Origin: Daphnia pulex
Lineage: Eukaryota; Arthropoda; Branchiopoda; Diplostraca; Daphniidae
Direction of reading: 5' to 3'
Length of the DNA stretch: 64,000 nt
Assembly (NCBI RefSeq): GCF_021134715.1
Contig: NC_060024.1
Location: 3,658,001-3,722,000 of the forward strand
The position numbers and the translations under genes are program-made. The notes under the pieces were generated by a model. That model was not told the origin of the DNA. It made no database searches and saw only the letters and a program-made list of their open reading frames with translations. Positions 33,889 to 44,526 of this stretch are shown piece by piece (the first letter of the stretch is position 1; every line of letters starts with the position of its first letter).

Positions 33889-36757
33889 TCATAAGGACGC
33901 GACAATTTCCTCCTCCAACATGAAACCAGTAAAATGGGTGTAGTGGTTACTGCTGTCAAGCAATTTCACGCCCACTGACAAGAAATAAATCTGCACCCAG
34001 ACCCGATCGCCTTTTTTCAAGTTCTGCGTCGACTGGAGGGTTAATGGACTTGATTGACCAGCGGCGGTGTTTGCCTCTTCAACGTAACCTAACCCGATTC
34101 GAACCCCGTTCAAATAAAGACCAACTCCGAAATAGACAACAGATGATGAGTATGGAAAATTCGCCAGTCCCGTGAATGAAAAGAAATAAATTCCGGGTCG
34201 CGGAGCAGTGAATATTCCCGATGTCAAATCCATGGCATTTCCCTCGTTCGTCCGAGCGAAATCGAACGAATCGGAGTTGATTCTGTGGAATATGACTTGA
34301 TTCTCTGGGCGTAGAAATGAACAGTCGCTGATTTGACGTCGGCATATCCGATCCATTTTTGAAAATCTGGGCAAATAAAATAATTAATGGGCAAATAACA
34401 ATAACTCGGAAATATGAACACGTCGTAGTACCATTTCCATTAGGATAAAATTTACAGTAAACCATTTCCATCTTTTTCAATCCTTTCACCAAAAAGAATC
34501 CGCTCAGTTTATGTCCCGTTCTCAGCAGATCCGCACAGGAGGTAGGCATTTGGCCAATGTCAACTATTTCACTTGGTTGGGCTGTTGAAAGAAAATTCAA
34601 ATTATTTTATTCTCAACTTGAACGGTGGCTTTAAACTTAATTCCTTTGTGCCACTAAACCAATTCAATACATTGTAAAATTGTAAAATTAGTTTTCACAT
34701 ACAAAATGGCACCACAAGGTTTCTTCTGCTCTCGCAGTTAAAATAAATTGAGATAAAAAACACGGTTTTTGTTTCATAAAATAACAAATTCGTAGCATTC
34801 TTTATAATTTTAGAAATTTATTTGACCGAATTTTAAAATTAATTACCATTTGATTTTCTTGTCAAATCCGCAATAGCAGACTTTGTACTGTTCAATTGCG
34901 TTCTCGTTGCTGAGGCCAAGTTTGTCGTTGCAGTTTCCAAATCACTTAAAGTTTCTGAACGGTAGCATTTGAAAATATGAAAATAATTAAAATATGAAAA
35001 ATGAAATTTAATCGCGCGAATTATTTATGAAGAATATAAATAACAACTTTAGAAATTTTTTTTCTTTAATTGATGTAAAATTTATCGCTTGCCTTTAATT
35101 TTTTCGAATTCAATCATTACTCACAATTACCGTTTAATTTTGCCGACAATTTCTTGACTATTCCATTCGTATGTGTAAGCTCATTTTTCGTGATTTCTAA
35201 ATTCTGCAATGCAACTGCAAACCCATCCGAAACAGGTAGAATTGTTTCAGAATTTTTTTAAACGTCTTTCACTAGGCATTACTGATTAGGCTAATAATAA
35301 AAATTATCTGCCAGATTTTCTTCCGTGACTTTGATTTTATCTGCTAACATTTGTGAAGTTGCTGCAAATTCCTTTTTGGTAACTGAAATTTATAACAAAA
35401 TTGTTCTTCAATTAATTCCTCTTCTTTATGTAGATCGACAAAAAACCATGTAGTTCTTTTTTCAAAATGTCCGTGGCAACTTGAGATGCTGCTTCTGATT
35501 TTCGTAAATTTTCCAAATATCCTACAATAATATTGATCGAATTTTAATTCATAGCTCATTAATGATTCACCAGTTTTATTTTATGTTACCATCCCTTATG
35601 GCGTCTAGCTCTTTTTCAAATTTGTTTTCGATGTTTCCCAATAATTCTTGTTTCGTTTCTGACGATTCAAATGATTTCCAAATTAAAATTTTTCTAGCCT
35701 ATTTTTTTCAATTAGTGTGGGATAACCTTGCAACATGCTGTAAAATTTTTCAGCGACGTCATCAGAAGCATCTGAAAATTCTGTATTTTTAAATTATGTA
35801 GCGTTAACTTAAATTAAATTAAAATTCCTATTTTGCAAAATCTTTAAATTACTTTTCAATTCTTTGTCGAAATTCAAATTGGTTTCTTCAATTTTTCTTT
35901 TTAATTCTAAAAATATTTCAATGTTTTCCTTCATCCTTCTATAATTTTATGTCGTGAAATTTTCAATTAAATACCTTCCACTTGTGTTGAAAAATCTTTC
36001 GGAGCTATTCCTTTATAGTCCATCATTGAAACAAATTTTTTAAGAAATGGAAATAAAATTTAGCGAATCATCTTATTTTATAAATTTATAGTTAAAACAA
36101 AAAATTAAAAACCAAAAAACATCGTAGGCCTACCATACCATCCTTCAACTGAGGTTTGAAATCAAGTTGCAAATGCTCAAATTGTTTAGGGTTGATTTCC
36201 ATTTCACTTTTCACTCGATTGCAATCTTCCCGTGTCGGACAAATCAAGGTAAACCTGAGTAATTGCTGATTGCCATACGGGAGCCACTCATTGGTCATTG
36301 AGAAATCAGCAGATTGCACTTTGCTGGTCAGCCTAACACTGTTGAAGGGAAGGACTTTCACGTGACTGGGCTCGATTTTTTCACTGAGTAGCTGGTTGAG
36401 GTGTTCGGTGACTTCTTTTCTGACTTCTTGATTCCAAATTGAAAAACCGACACTGACCTGGGGAACCGTTAGATTGTGAATAGAAGCGACGTCCAAGTTA
36501 TTTAGGAGAGCGATCGGCGAAAAGAAATAGATTTTCTTGTTGTTTGAAGTGGTTTGACTGTCGTAAATATTGACACAGACAGATTTGTACAGCATGGAGG
36601 AGAATTTAATTGCCGTTTTATCCTTAAGAGTTTGGTAGTATGGGCTAGAATCGATTGGGGGATCAAATAATTCGGATAATTCCAATTCCGAGTAAGCAAC
36701 ACTTGTCAGAAAAAGAATCGATGTAACTACCAGTTGCCACGACAAAAAAATATCCAT
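33889..36757 (-). pseudogene. Secreted multi-exon coiled-coil/C1q-domain protein with two lesions
   Basis: Exons in coding order: 36757-36139, 36010-35975, 35906-35853, 35771-35727, 35658-35590, 35521-35447, 35382-35308, 35214-35131, 34954-34847, 34581-34432, 34366-33889; every intron is phase 1. Exon 1 gives a signal peptide (LVVTSILFLTSVAYS) and a 185-residue N-terminal domain of unknown fold (VSVGFSIWNQEVRKEVTEHL, NEWLPYGNQQLLRFTLICPT). Exons 2-9 encode short heptad-like coiled-coil blocks. Exon 10 has MPTSCADLLRTGHKLSGFFL. Exon 11 is a C1q domain (FTAPRPGIYFFSFTG, NHYTHFTGFMLEEEIVASL). Lesions: the exon-7 donor reads AT instead of GT (35307-35306), and exon 11 needs one extra base near 34308-34318 to stay in frame. 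Otherwise about 597 residues. C1q proteins are soluble recognition molecules, often immune. If either lesion is a sequencing error or haplotype variant the gene could be live. Confidence 0.8.
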
Positions 36758-39700
36758 CTGTAAATCGCTGTAAATGACAGCTTACATTTTCGAAATGACA
36801 TTTCAGTAGGCTTATGGATGAAAAAATGTTTAACATTAATTACCTATCTGAAATAGAACGACAATCTGTGCGGTTGCTTAAGGGAACAGTACAGCTGAAG
36901 ATGTGAAGCTATGAACTCATCGTATTAGGGTTGTATAAAAAAACTACAACGAAGTTTTGTGCTGCCCTTATTCTTGTCATAGTCGGTCATATAACAGGAT
37001 CTCCGATCTTATTGTGACTACTCGTCACTCGCCAGCAGCGCCTGAGGAAAAACATCCCAGTAGCCAAAGCCCCAGAGAAAAATATGGACTGTAGTTTTGA
37101 AAATATTCTAAACCTCGTGTTTTCTTTTAAAGAGAGCAAAGAAAAATCAATAAATAAAAATTTATTTTTCTGTAAATCTTGCTATCAAAACGAGTTTTCC
37201 ATGCCCTTTCGTCAGGGCGTCCGTAAATTCGAATCGACTGGTATATGTGGACGACCAGTGTATGGATACCTGACAATTTAAATTTCCAATAAAAAAAAAA
37301 TTTAACTGGGCGATGGTATAAAAGCTGACACATCATTTTATTATACAATTAAAAGAGTTTCAAAACTTTTAATCGTCCTGTTGTTGATTCTAAAGGTTTT
37401 TCACCTGAACTGATAGGGATGAAGGGACGGGCAAACTTAAACTGGTTTCTTCGCCGTAATTACCTGGGGCGTGATTGGATCGATCCCAATATTGACGATA
37501 GTCCCTTAACCACTCTCCCAACGTCTCTCTCCAGCGCACGGAAATAAATACTCCAAATTCAAATTTCCCTCAACATCTTAGCATCCAATTCTCATTAAGT
37601 GGTTTAGGAGGAACAAACCATCCCCAATAAAGATTGACAGCTAGAGCGACGACTAGTTTTCTTCCTTCATTCTATCGACATATAATAAGAGCATAAAAAT
37701 ATACAACGGAACCTCAAATTATGAATAAAAATAGCGTTGAAAATATATTTTTACAGTGTTATTCGAACATCTGATTTGAAATACGTATTATATTATACGA
37801 AAGAATTTTATTAATCAATCAGACCACTGACCGCGCCAGTGACTGATTGATTTTTTAAATTTTAGTACCTAAAAAATCCGCTACAATGGCACTGTTGATG
37901 CAAAGCTTATGCAGCGGTACTAAAATAAATTAAACTAAAATTTAAAATTTCAGTCAAGACGATTAGTTATAAGCTAAATAACTTAAATAATATCAATAAA
38001 ATATTAGGAAATGAACCAGAACCGCCCCAGTTTAAATTTATTTTTAAATAGAAAAAAAAGTAGTAGGCTAAACAATTATTATTGTAAATCTGTGAAAGAA
38101 AATGGTTTATACCGGTGGTTATGTATATAAAGCTTCTATTAATTAGCCTGTATAGATGATACTGTAGGCTGCTAGAAATCTCGCTAGAAATCGTCAGCAT
38201 TTACCGTAATTTTCGTTTTCAGCTTCATTCATTGTAAAATAAAAGGCACAGTGGAAATTTATTTTAATTTATCGACCGTATAATAATAGAGTAACGCACT
38301 CCTTATGGTAAAAACCAAAATTTAAATCAAGACTTTTATACATTCAGTAGTATACTGCAATCAACAGATTTCAATTTACACAGCATGCAGACAATACGCA
38401 ATAAGCATCCTATTATGGCCACTCGCTGTGATATACATGCATGCACATTAATATTCAGTTCAGTTATTATGGCGTCACGCAGACACCGCATGAACTGGAG
38501 TTACGACAACGCGGATTCAAGAAGTCTTAAACTTGCAGAGCTTTTGGCGGACGAGTAAAGTTGGCGTAGACGGAATATATCACTCTACGGTTTTCGAACA
38601 GTTTTCGAGTATAGCCTTTAATTGGATTTCAAGAGGTACGAAAGTAGACTAAGCCAATTCATCCCATTACATATACGCAGCGCATAGCAAAGTTTTAAGC
38701 AGCTCGTCCTTACATGGTTGCAATAATGTGTTGGTACACATAAACAGCTTAAAATGAGGAACACCCCACGCGAAGCGTATAAAGATGGCCTCTTTCAGCC
38801 CAGACGATTCAGTTGGTAGAAATCACACATAGCTGGATGTGGAAAAATAAATAGTGCTGAAGCGTTGTTATTGTAATTAAAAGATCAGTTGATTTTTCAG
38901 GAAACTACTTCTTCTTCACAAATGTCTTTAAGTAGTTCGAACAATACTTTGTCAACCTACTGGCAAAATCAAACAGAAACCGTCAGTGAAATACTGAAAA
39001 GGCTAGTCCGCAATATTCGCTATGCTAGTCGTCGTTACCGTACTGTTCGAAACGAATACGATCGACTCCACGATCCAATCATTTCCAAAGCCTATTCCAC
39101 AATGGCAGCTCGGAGTTCGCCCTGTGATGGAAAACGGCATTTTCTAGCATAAAAGAGTTTTTATTTCTTTTTATATTCAAACTTCTAAACGAGAAACTTC
39201 AGGAAACTTCGACACGTACCCAGGTGAATTCTATAGTGATATTGCTACTTTTTTCTATATGTGATTTGACGTGGCAATAAGTTTATTATTCATAATGTAG
39301 ACGAAATGCGTAGGAAATGTTGCATGGCGATAAAGTATATTTTGCATATTATAATAGACTGATGTGCTGTAAATAATGACAACAGACTGATAAACTTCGA
39401 CATTATGCCCTTAAAGACTACGTGGGTTCGCATGGGTTTTAGTCACACATTTATAAAGCAGCAGCCTTAAGTTTTGCAATTACGATTCTCGACCTTTCGG
39501 GTTAGGCCTATATTTTTTTATTCATACTATATATTCATTTTCAACTGGAAAACGCCACCACGGGTAAAAAAAGTCTAGTTTGCAATAAATCATTGAACAT
39601 TACGGAAGTTATTACTATAACCAATTAGTTTTCTTCTGGTGAAATATTAATAATTTTTCATTCTAAAATCCCTGAATTTTTGTTTCTTACGAATTAAAAA

Positions 39701-40582
39701 ATGTTACTATAATCATAAATTTCGCTTTAAATCAAGTGTTACAATGTTGCATTTACTGAATTTATTCAAAATTTATTATATAAGTTATAAATGCAATTTT
39801 CTATTGACTTAGGCCTATTAGATTTCTTCGGCTGAAATTGTAAGAAAGTATGGTGAGCTTCAAGATGGATTCTCTTCGTGAAATAAATAAATGTATATAT
39901 ACATGTACATATATATTGTTGACGATTGTCACTTGAAAATTTTATTGACGCGTTGAAAAATTAAAATTATCCGACAACTGACTGGCTTCCAATGCTGAAA
40001 GCAATAGGCCCTATTTATCGTGGATTCAGCATCAGTTTCTTCTGTTCTCGAAAAACATTCATTTCCATTGACCGTTACGGAAAAATCTCATAAAAAATCT
40101 TAAAGAAATACACGAGAACTAACTGAGATCGCTTTTATTTAGTCATGCAAGTTCGAGGAGTTGTCGACTCGGTATTTGGATGTAGCCTACGAATAAAAAA
40201 ATAAAAAAATATACAGTACCTACCCGAAGTTAACGCGTGAGAGAACCTTATGTAAAAAGGCAATTTTCGCGGCGTTCCCAAAAATCAAAATTTTGACGGA
40301 GGACAACAATTTTTAAAAAAAGTATACATGGGGTTTGGCTTACTTCCTGAATTCCTTTCAGATTTTTCTTTTTAAGGACAGGGTAGCTATAAGTGGATGT
40401 AAAAGTTTGGGAACACGCCGTAAGAGCTTATCAAAATCCGGTTACTTTGCTGGTCTATGAAAAGGGAAGTAATTAGGTTATAACAACGCGAAAAGGGTCA
40501 AAATAAAATGTGCTAATTTAATTTTTTATTCACATTTAATATAGGCCTAGTGAATTTTGAATTAAAAATTGACTTTATCATA
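36758..40582. other. Long stretch without a supported gene
   Basis: The 5' flank of the C1q gene is at its left. At 38889-39152 (plus) an 87-codon frame begins behind an acceptor-like TTTTTCAG and contains YASRRYRTVRNEYDRLHDPI; it has no known domain and I cannot support it as a gene, though it is the best candidate here. The remainder is AT-rich. Confidence 0.3.
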
Positions 40583-40758
40583 TTAGCCCATTTCCCTCTT
40601 CTATCCTATCCCGCGGTGATGCCGCAATTTCTCCTTTGTTTTGTTTTCGTAGGAGGGGTAAACATCCCCTAAAGGCGAAATTTTCTCACCGCAAAAACAA
40701 AACAAAAGAGAAATCCCGGCAACACCGCAAGATGGGATAGAAGGGGGAAAATGGGTTA
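40583..40758. mobile_element. Foldback miniature element with about 65-bp inverted repeats
   Basis: The left arm begins TTAGCCCATTTCCCTCTTCT and the right arm, reverse-complemented, begins TTAACCCATTTTCCCCCTTC; homology continues through GGTG.TGCCG and TTTGTTTTGTTTT for about 65 bp, leaving a short loop near 40650-40680. The whole unit can form one hairpin. TTAA/TTAG at the ends followed by CCC recalls piggyBac-type termini, but this is inference. Confidence 0.7.
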
Positions 40759-41000
40759 AAATAATACATGTATATTTAAAAAAAAAATGTTTTATTTGTC
40801 TGTATTTTTTCCGTAATTTTTAAAATTTTTTTACTAAAAAATATGGGGGCTTTAGGGAGACTGGGGCTATTTGGGGCAGTTTTGGTTTTTTACGTATAAG
40901 TTTTTTTCTCCAATCTTTAAAAAATAAGATAATTCCCCCATGTTTTGTTTTCCCCAGTATTTTTTATTTCATTTTAGCGTCATTAGTTTAAAATTTACTG

Positions 41001-41180
41001 TATAGGGCTCTTTCGGATCTGTTTTCTTTTGCCGTTTTATCTGGCAACGCAGCATGGCTGCAGACTTTTGTAGCGCGAGAACGGGGAGAAGAGGGAGAAC
41101 GGGACGAATGGAGGAGAAGAGGAAACGTGGATCCCCTTTTTTTTCGTACGCCCTTCTCCCTCCCATTCGTCCCATTGCTG
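41001..41180 (+). repeat. Dispersed repeat, copy 2, with inverted terminal segment
   Basis: Homologous to 8526-8695 from TGTATAGGGCTCTTTCGG through GCGAGAACGGGGAGAAGAGG. The segment 41100-41174, bounded by GGGACGAATGG and its inverse CCATTCGTCCC, matches copy 1 only when reverse-complemented, so it has been inverted in place in one copy. Confidence 0.75.
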
Positions 41181-41265
41181 AGGTAAGTTGGCCTTACATT
41201 CGACATAGGGCCTACTACAGAGCCATCTTAGAGCAATTTGAGCAAACATAACTTGCGTCATCTTT

Positions 41266-43377
41266 TCATCTGTCGTTGACGCAGTTCTCGCATGCCCATA
41301 AACCGCAATTGTTTAAACAATGGATCCAATCTTCTTTTGTTGTTGAATAACGCCCGGCATATTCTGGGCAGAACGATTCACCCTTCTCTTTCTTTCTCCT
41401 TGTTTGTTTGGGTTTGATTGGTTTAGTTTTGGTCGGTTCTTTGGATGCAAAAATTTTTCTTGCCGCTGTGGTTTTAACAGCTGTTTTCTTAGATTCGATT
41501 ACATCTTTGATTGGAGTGTCCGAGAGTACAGCAGATGTTCTCTTCCTTCTACCATTATTTGCTTTCGGAGCTGTGTGAGGTCCAGCTTTTGGAAAAGGTC
41601 GTAGTTCTTCAATTATTGAAGCTGTAGAAGAAGAAGAACTGGCTGAAGAAATTGAAGAAGGAGTAGGTGAATTATTAGCTTTTGGGCCGCTTGCACTACG
41701 TTTCTTAGGATTATTTGCCTCAACAGTGGGTTCTACAGTCGTTTTTTCATTCAACTTTACAGTCGGTTCCACAGTTTGTTCCAGCACAGTCGGCTCCGCA
41801 ATCGGTTCCATTGTCAGCTCGACATCAACAAAAAAGTACGGTGACACTTCAAATGGTTGGTTTTCAGGGGGCAAATCCATTTCAAGTGAAACAGTAACGT
41901 TCTCAGGATCAGCTCCATCAGTCACAAATCCAGGGTTATAATCTGCTGTGTCATGAAATCCTTCACGGTCGAATGGGACAATCCCAGCTTTCTTGAATCC
42001 GGCTGTAATATTTTAAGGTGTGGAAGAGAGAGGAAATGCCTTGTTGAGAATGCCAGGTATGTCGTAAATCGCCATTGTTTTCCCGGGATTGTTCAACATC
42101 CAACTTGCAGAAGCACTACTGACGTATTTTTTCATTGGACCATAAACAGACACGTCCAATGGCTGCAATCTATGAGAGCAATGGGCCAGTAACGATAGAA
42201 AATGCACATAGTTTTTTTTGGCGATGTTTAATGCATTGACTAACATGTGGGACGAGTGATTGTCCAGAAGAAGGAGGACGGGTCGTTCCTTACTTGGACG
42301 AACAAATTTAATGAAATGTTTAATCCAAAGGTCCATGCTAGCATCATTCATCCAACCTGATTTGTTGGCTGTACCGTCGCAACCTAGAGGTCCCCCTACG
42401 AGAAAATGATTTTTGAAATTCACTCTGAAATAGATCAAAAAGAAATTTAAGAAAAGACAAATAACTTTATTACAAATAATGGTATTTACCGAGGAAAGAC
42501 AAAGAAGGGTGGAATAGTATTGCCGTAGCTGGAAACTTCACAAACAACCGTCACCAACACCCCTCTTTCTCCTTAAAAAATATTGATCATGGCAAATGAA
42601 TGCAAATTGTATGCATAATTAATCATAAGCAATGAAAGACTAGGCTATAGGCTACAAAAAACTTACGTATTTGTTTCTGGCCTTTTCGACCTACAATCTT
42701 CTCAGGTGGTGAAACTGTAGTTACACCAAGTTCGTCCATGTTGCAGACGCACTCAAGCCCAATTTTCTCTCTCACCAACACTCTTTGATATTTGTCAAAG
42801 AACAAATTACTATTGTGCATGTTAAATGATGACTGTTCTTGCCAGGGAAGTAGCCTCAGGTTTTCTTATTGCCAGGGTAGGATGGCGTTTCATGAATGAT
42901 GCAAACAAATCTGGTCCAGCTGCAAGTTTTTCAGTCCACGAAGGTGGAATTTTTAGATTCAGCTTTGTGGCAACTAATAAACGCCAGCTTTATAACATCA
43001 ATTGGGGACAATGCAAAGTAAATATCTGCTGAAGGGTGAAGGTAATTAGCTGTCAGAGTCCCATCTTCCTTGTTGAAAACATGCACGATAAATGTTTACA
43101 CACATAACCTCATATAAACATAAACTATAACACAACTGTTACCTGGCGCACAGATGAATACCCATGATGGGTTGGAGAAACACTATTAGGCATGTTTTGT
43201 TCTTCTAGACCTGACTTCTTCTTTTCAACATATCTAGTTAGACTTCTTCTAGCAATGTCGAAAAAGAATAGCCACACTACACAATGATTTTCCATCATCC
43301 AACACCATTGCAACTGCTCTGTCAATTACATCAGATGGGGACTTTACTTTTTCAGTTGTTCTAACGTAGTTTCTCAT
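41266..43377 (-). pseudogene. Decayed pogo/Tigger-type (CENP-B-like) DDE_1 transposase
   Basis: Order on the minus strand: a pipsqueak-type HTH (MRNYVRTTEKVKSPSDVIDR, ARRSLTRYVEKKK) at 43377-43190; a linker with YLHPSADIYF and PPSWTEKLAAGPDLFASFMK; then DDE_1 catalytic core with VREKIGLECVCNMDELGVTT (first D), VVCEVSSYGNTIPPFFVFP, VLLLLDNHSSHM (second D) and HCSHRLQPLDVSVYGPMKKY (third D), and a C-terminal CPEYAGRYSTTKEDWIHC zinc-finger-like tail. Lesions: frameshifts near 43271 (after SLCSVAILF), near 42962 and near 42838, and an in-frame TAA at 42015-42013 between two otherwise continuous frames. Canonical splice sites remain at 42424/42488 and 42574/42664. An old autonomous element no longer able to make full transposase. 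Confidence 0.85.
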
Positions 43378-43795
43378 TTTTCTGAAAAAAAAGAAGAAAA
43401 TTTGAATAGCCTCACTTTGCCAGACGCACCCATGTTGGCCAACTTGCCCCATGGAAAAATGGCCAACCTTCCCCATGAGTCATTTTCATAGAATTTTTAA
43501 AATAGAATCTGATTAAATTTAACTACAGCAAAAAAAATTGAACGGTAAAATAGCTTGTGGAATAAGCTATCTACGAAAGATCACTACAAAAATATGTTTC
43601 TCATACCTTATAATGTTTTCAAAGTTAGGGATAACAAGAATTACACTCCCTATTCCTGATAGCCCCCCATTTTTCTGGAAACAGGACGATTTCCAATCGA
43701 TTTGATGAATAAAAGTATACGTTACGAAACAGAACATAAAAAAAAAATTTATTTTCTCCAACCAAAAAAATCAACGGAAAAATCACAGGAAGCGT

Positions 43796-44344
43796 CTAAA
43801 CAGCTATTATTTCCGTAATCCAATCATTGACAGCCCCTTGATAAATTAAGTTATCCATGCCTTTGAATTTCAACTGTAAAGTACCTATATTGAAAACCAA
43901 AAAAAGTTTAAAACAGAAAAGAATATTTAGTAGAGGGTAGACCTAATTACCATGAATCCCCTTGGACAGCTGTGATTCTCTGAAGGAAGTTTCACACCAT
44001 TCTTTCACAACTTTATTTTTTTCCAAAAAATAGTCTAGCATTTTGCGTGTTAAGAAAGGAACATTGTTTTGATCATGGAGGACGATTCCGCAAACAAAAT
44101 GGCACTTCATAATCTATTAACAAGGGGAATAAGTATTATCTAGATCAAAATGGCACTTTTTAATCTATTAAAAAGGGGAATAAGTATTATCTAAATCCAT
44201 TATCTAATATCTTACAAATAGATTTTCCAAGAGATTATCGTCCGATTCCAAAAGAGTATTCAATTCCGTTAAGTCTTCTTTGGTTTTTAAAGGGAAGTGA
44301 CCGAAGCGATCATGAGGGAAAACGTCCAAGATAGACCTACTCAT
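43796..44344 (-). CDS. Small three-exon gene of unknown function (126 aa)
   Basis: Exons 44344-44216, 44113-43951, 43884-43796; all introns GT-AG, 381 nt, closing in frame at TAG 43798-43796. The start MSRSILDVFPHDRFGHFPLK is followed by TKEDLTELNTLLESDDNLL, which faintly recalls the beginning of DUF4806 proteins found near arthropod transposons; the rest (FLTRKMLDYFLEKNKVVKEW, YQGAVNDWITEII) I do not recognise. No signal peptide or membrane segment. A minus-strand TATA box lies at 44526-44516, and a donor-like AGGGTAAGC at about 44466 with an AAATTAAG acceptor before the ATG suggests a spliced 5' UTR. Intact structure beside a ruined transposase makes it either a real host gene or a young element gene. 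Confidence 0.5.
44095..44196. repeat. 51-bp tandem duplication across a splice acceptor
   Basis: CAAAATGGCACTT...AAGTATTATCTAGAT at 44095-44145 is followed by a close copy at 44146-44196. On the minus strand both copies contain TTTTAATAG/ATTA...GTGCCATTTTG, i.e. the acceptor and first exon-2 bases of the 126-aa gene are present twice. Confidence 0.75.
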
Positions 44345-44515
44345 TTATTTTCTTAATTTAAACAATTTTTTGCCGTTAGATGAAAGTAATAAGTAAATTT
44401 AATGTAACCCTAGCAAGCAGGCATACCCGAAGATGAAACACAGAAAACATTCATACAATAGCTTACCCTGATTTGTCCAGTTCAAGAGTGATGGTGTGAA
44501 GGGTCTATCCCTTTC

Positions 44516-44526
44516 CTTTATATACC
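44516..44526 (-). promoter_or_regulatory. TATA box of the 126-aa gene
   Basis: GGTATATAAAGG on the minus strand, about 175 bp before the start codon and about 50 bp before the presumed 5' UTR splice donor; a start site near 44492 (CATCACTC) would have normal spacing. Confidence 0.4.

Noticed and set aside
35306-35307. AT-AC (U12-type) intron as explanation of the AT donor
   Set aside because: The acceptor is a normal CAG and the donor lacks the ATATCCTT consensus, so a mutated GT donor is simpler.
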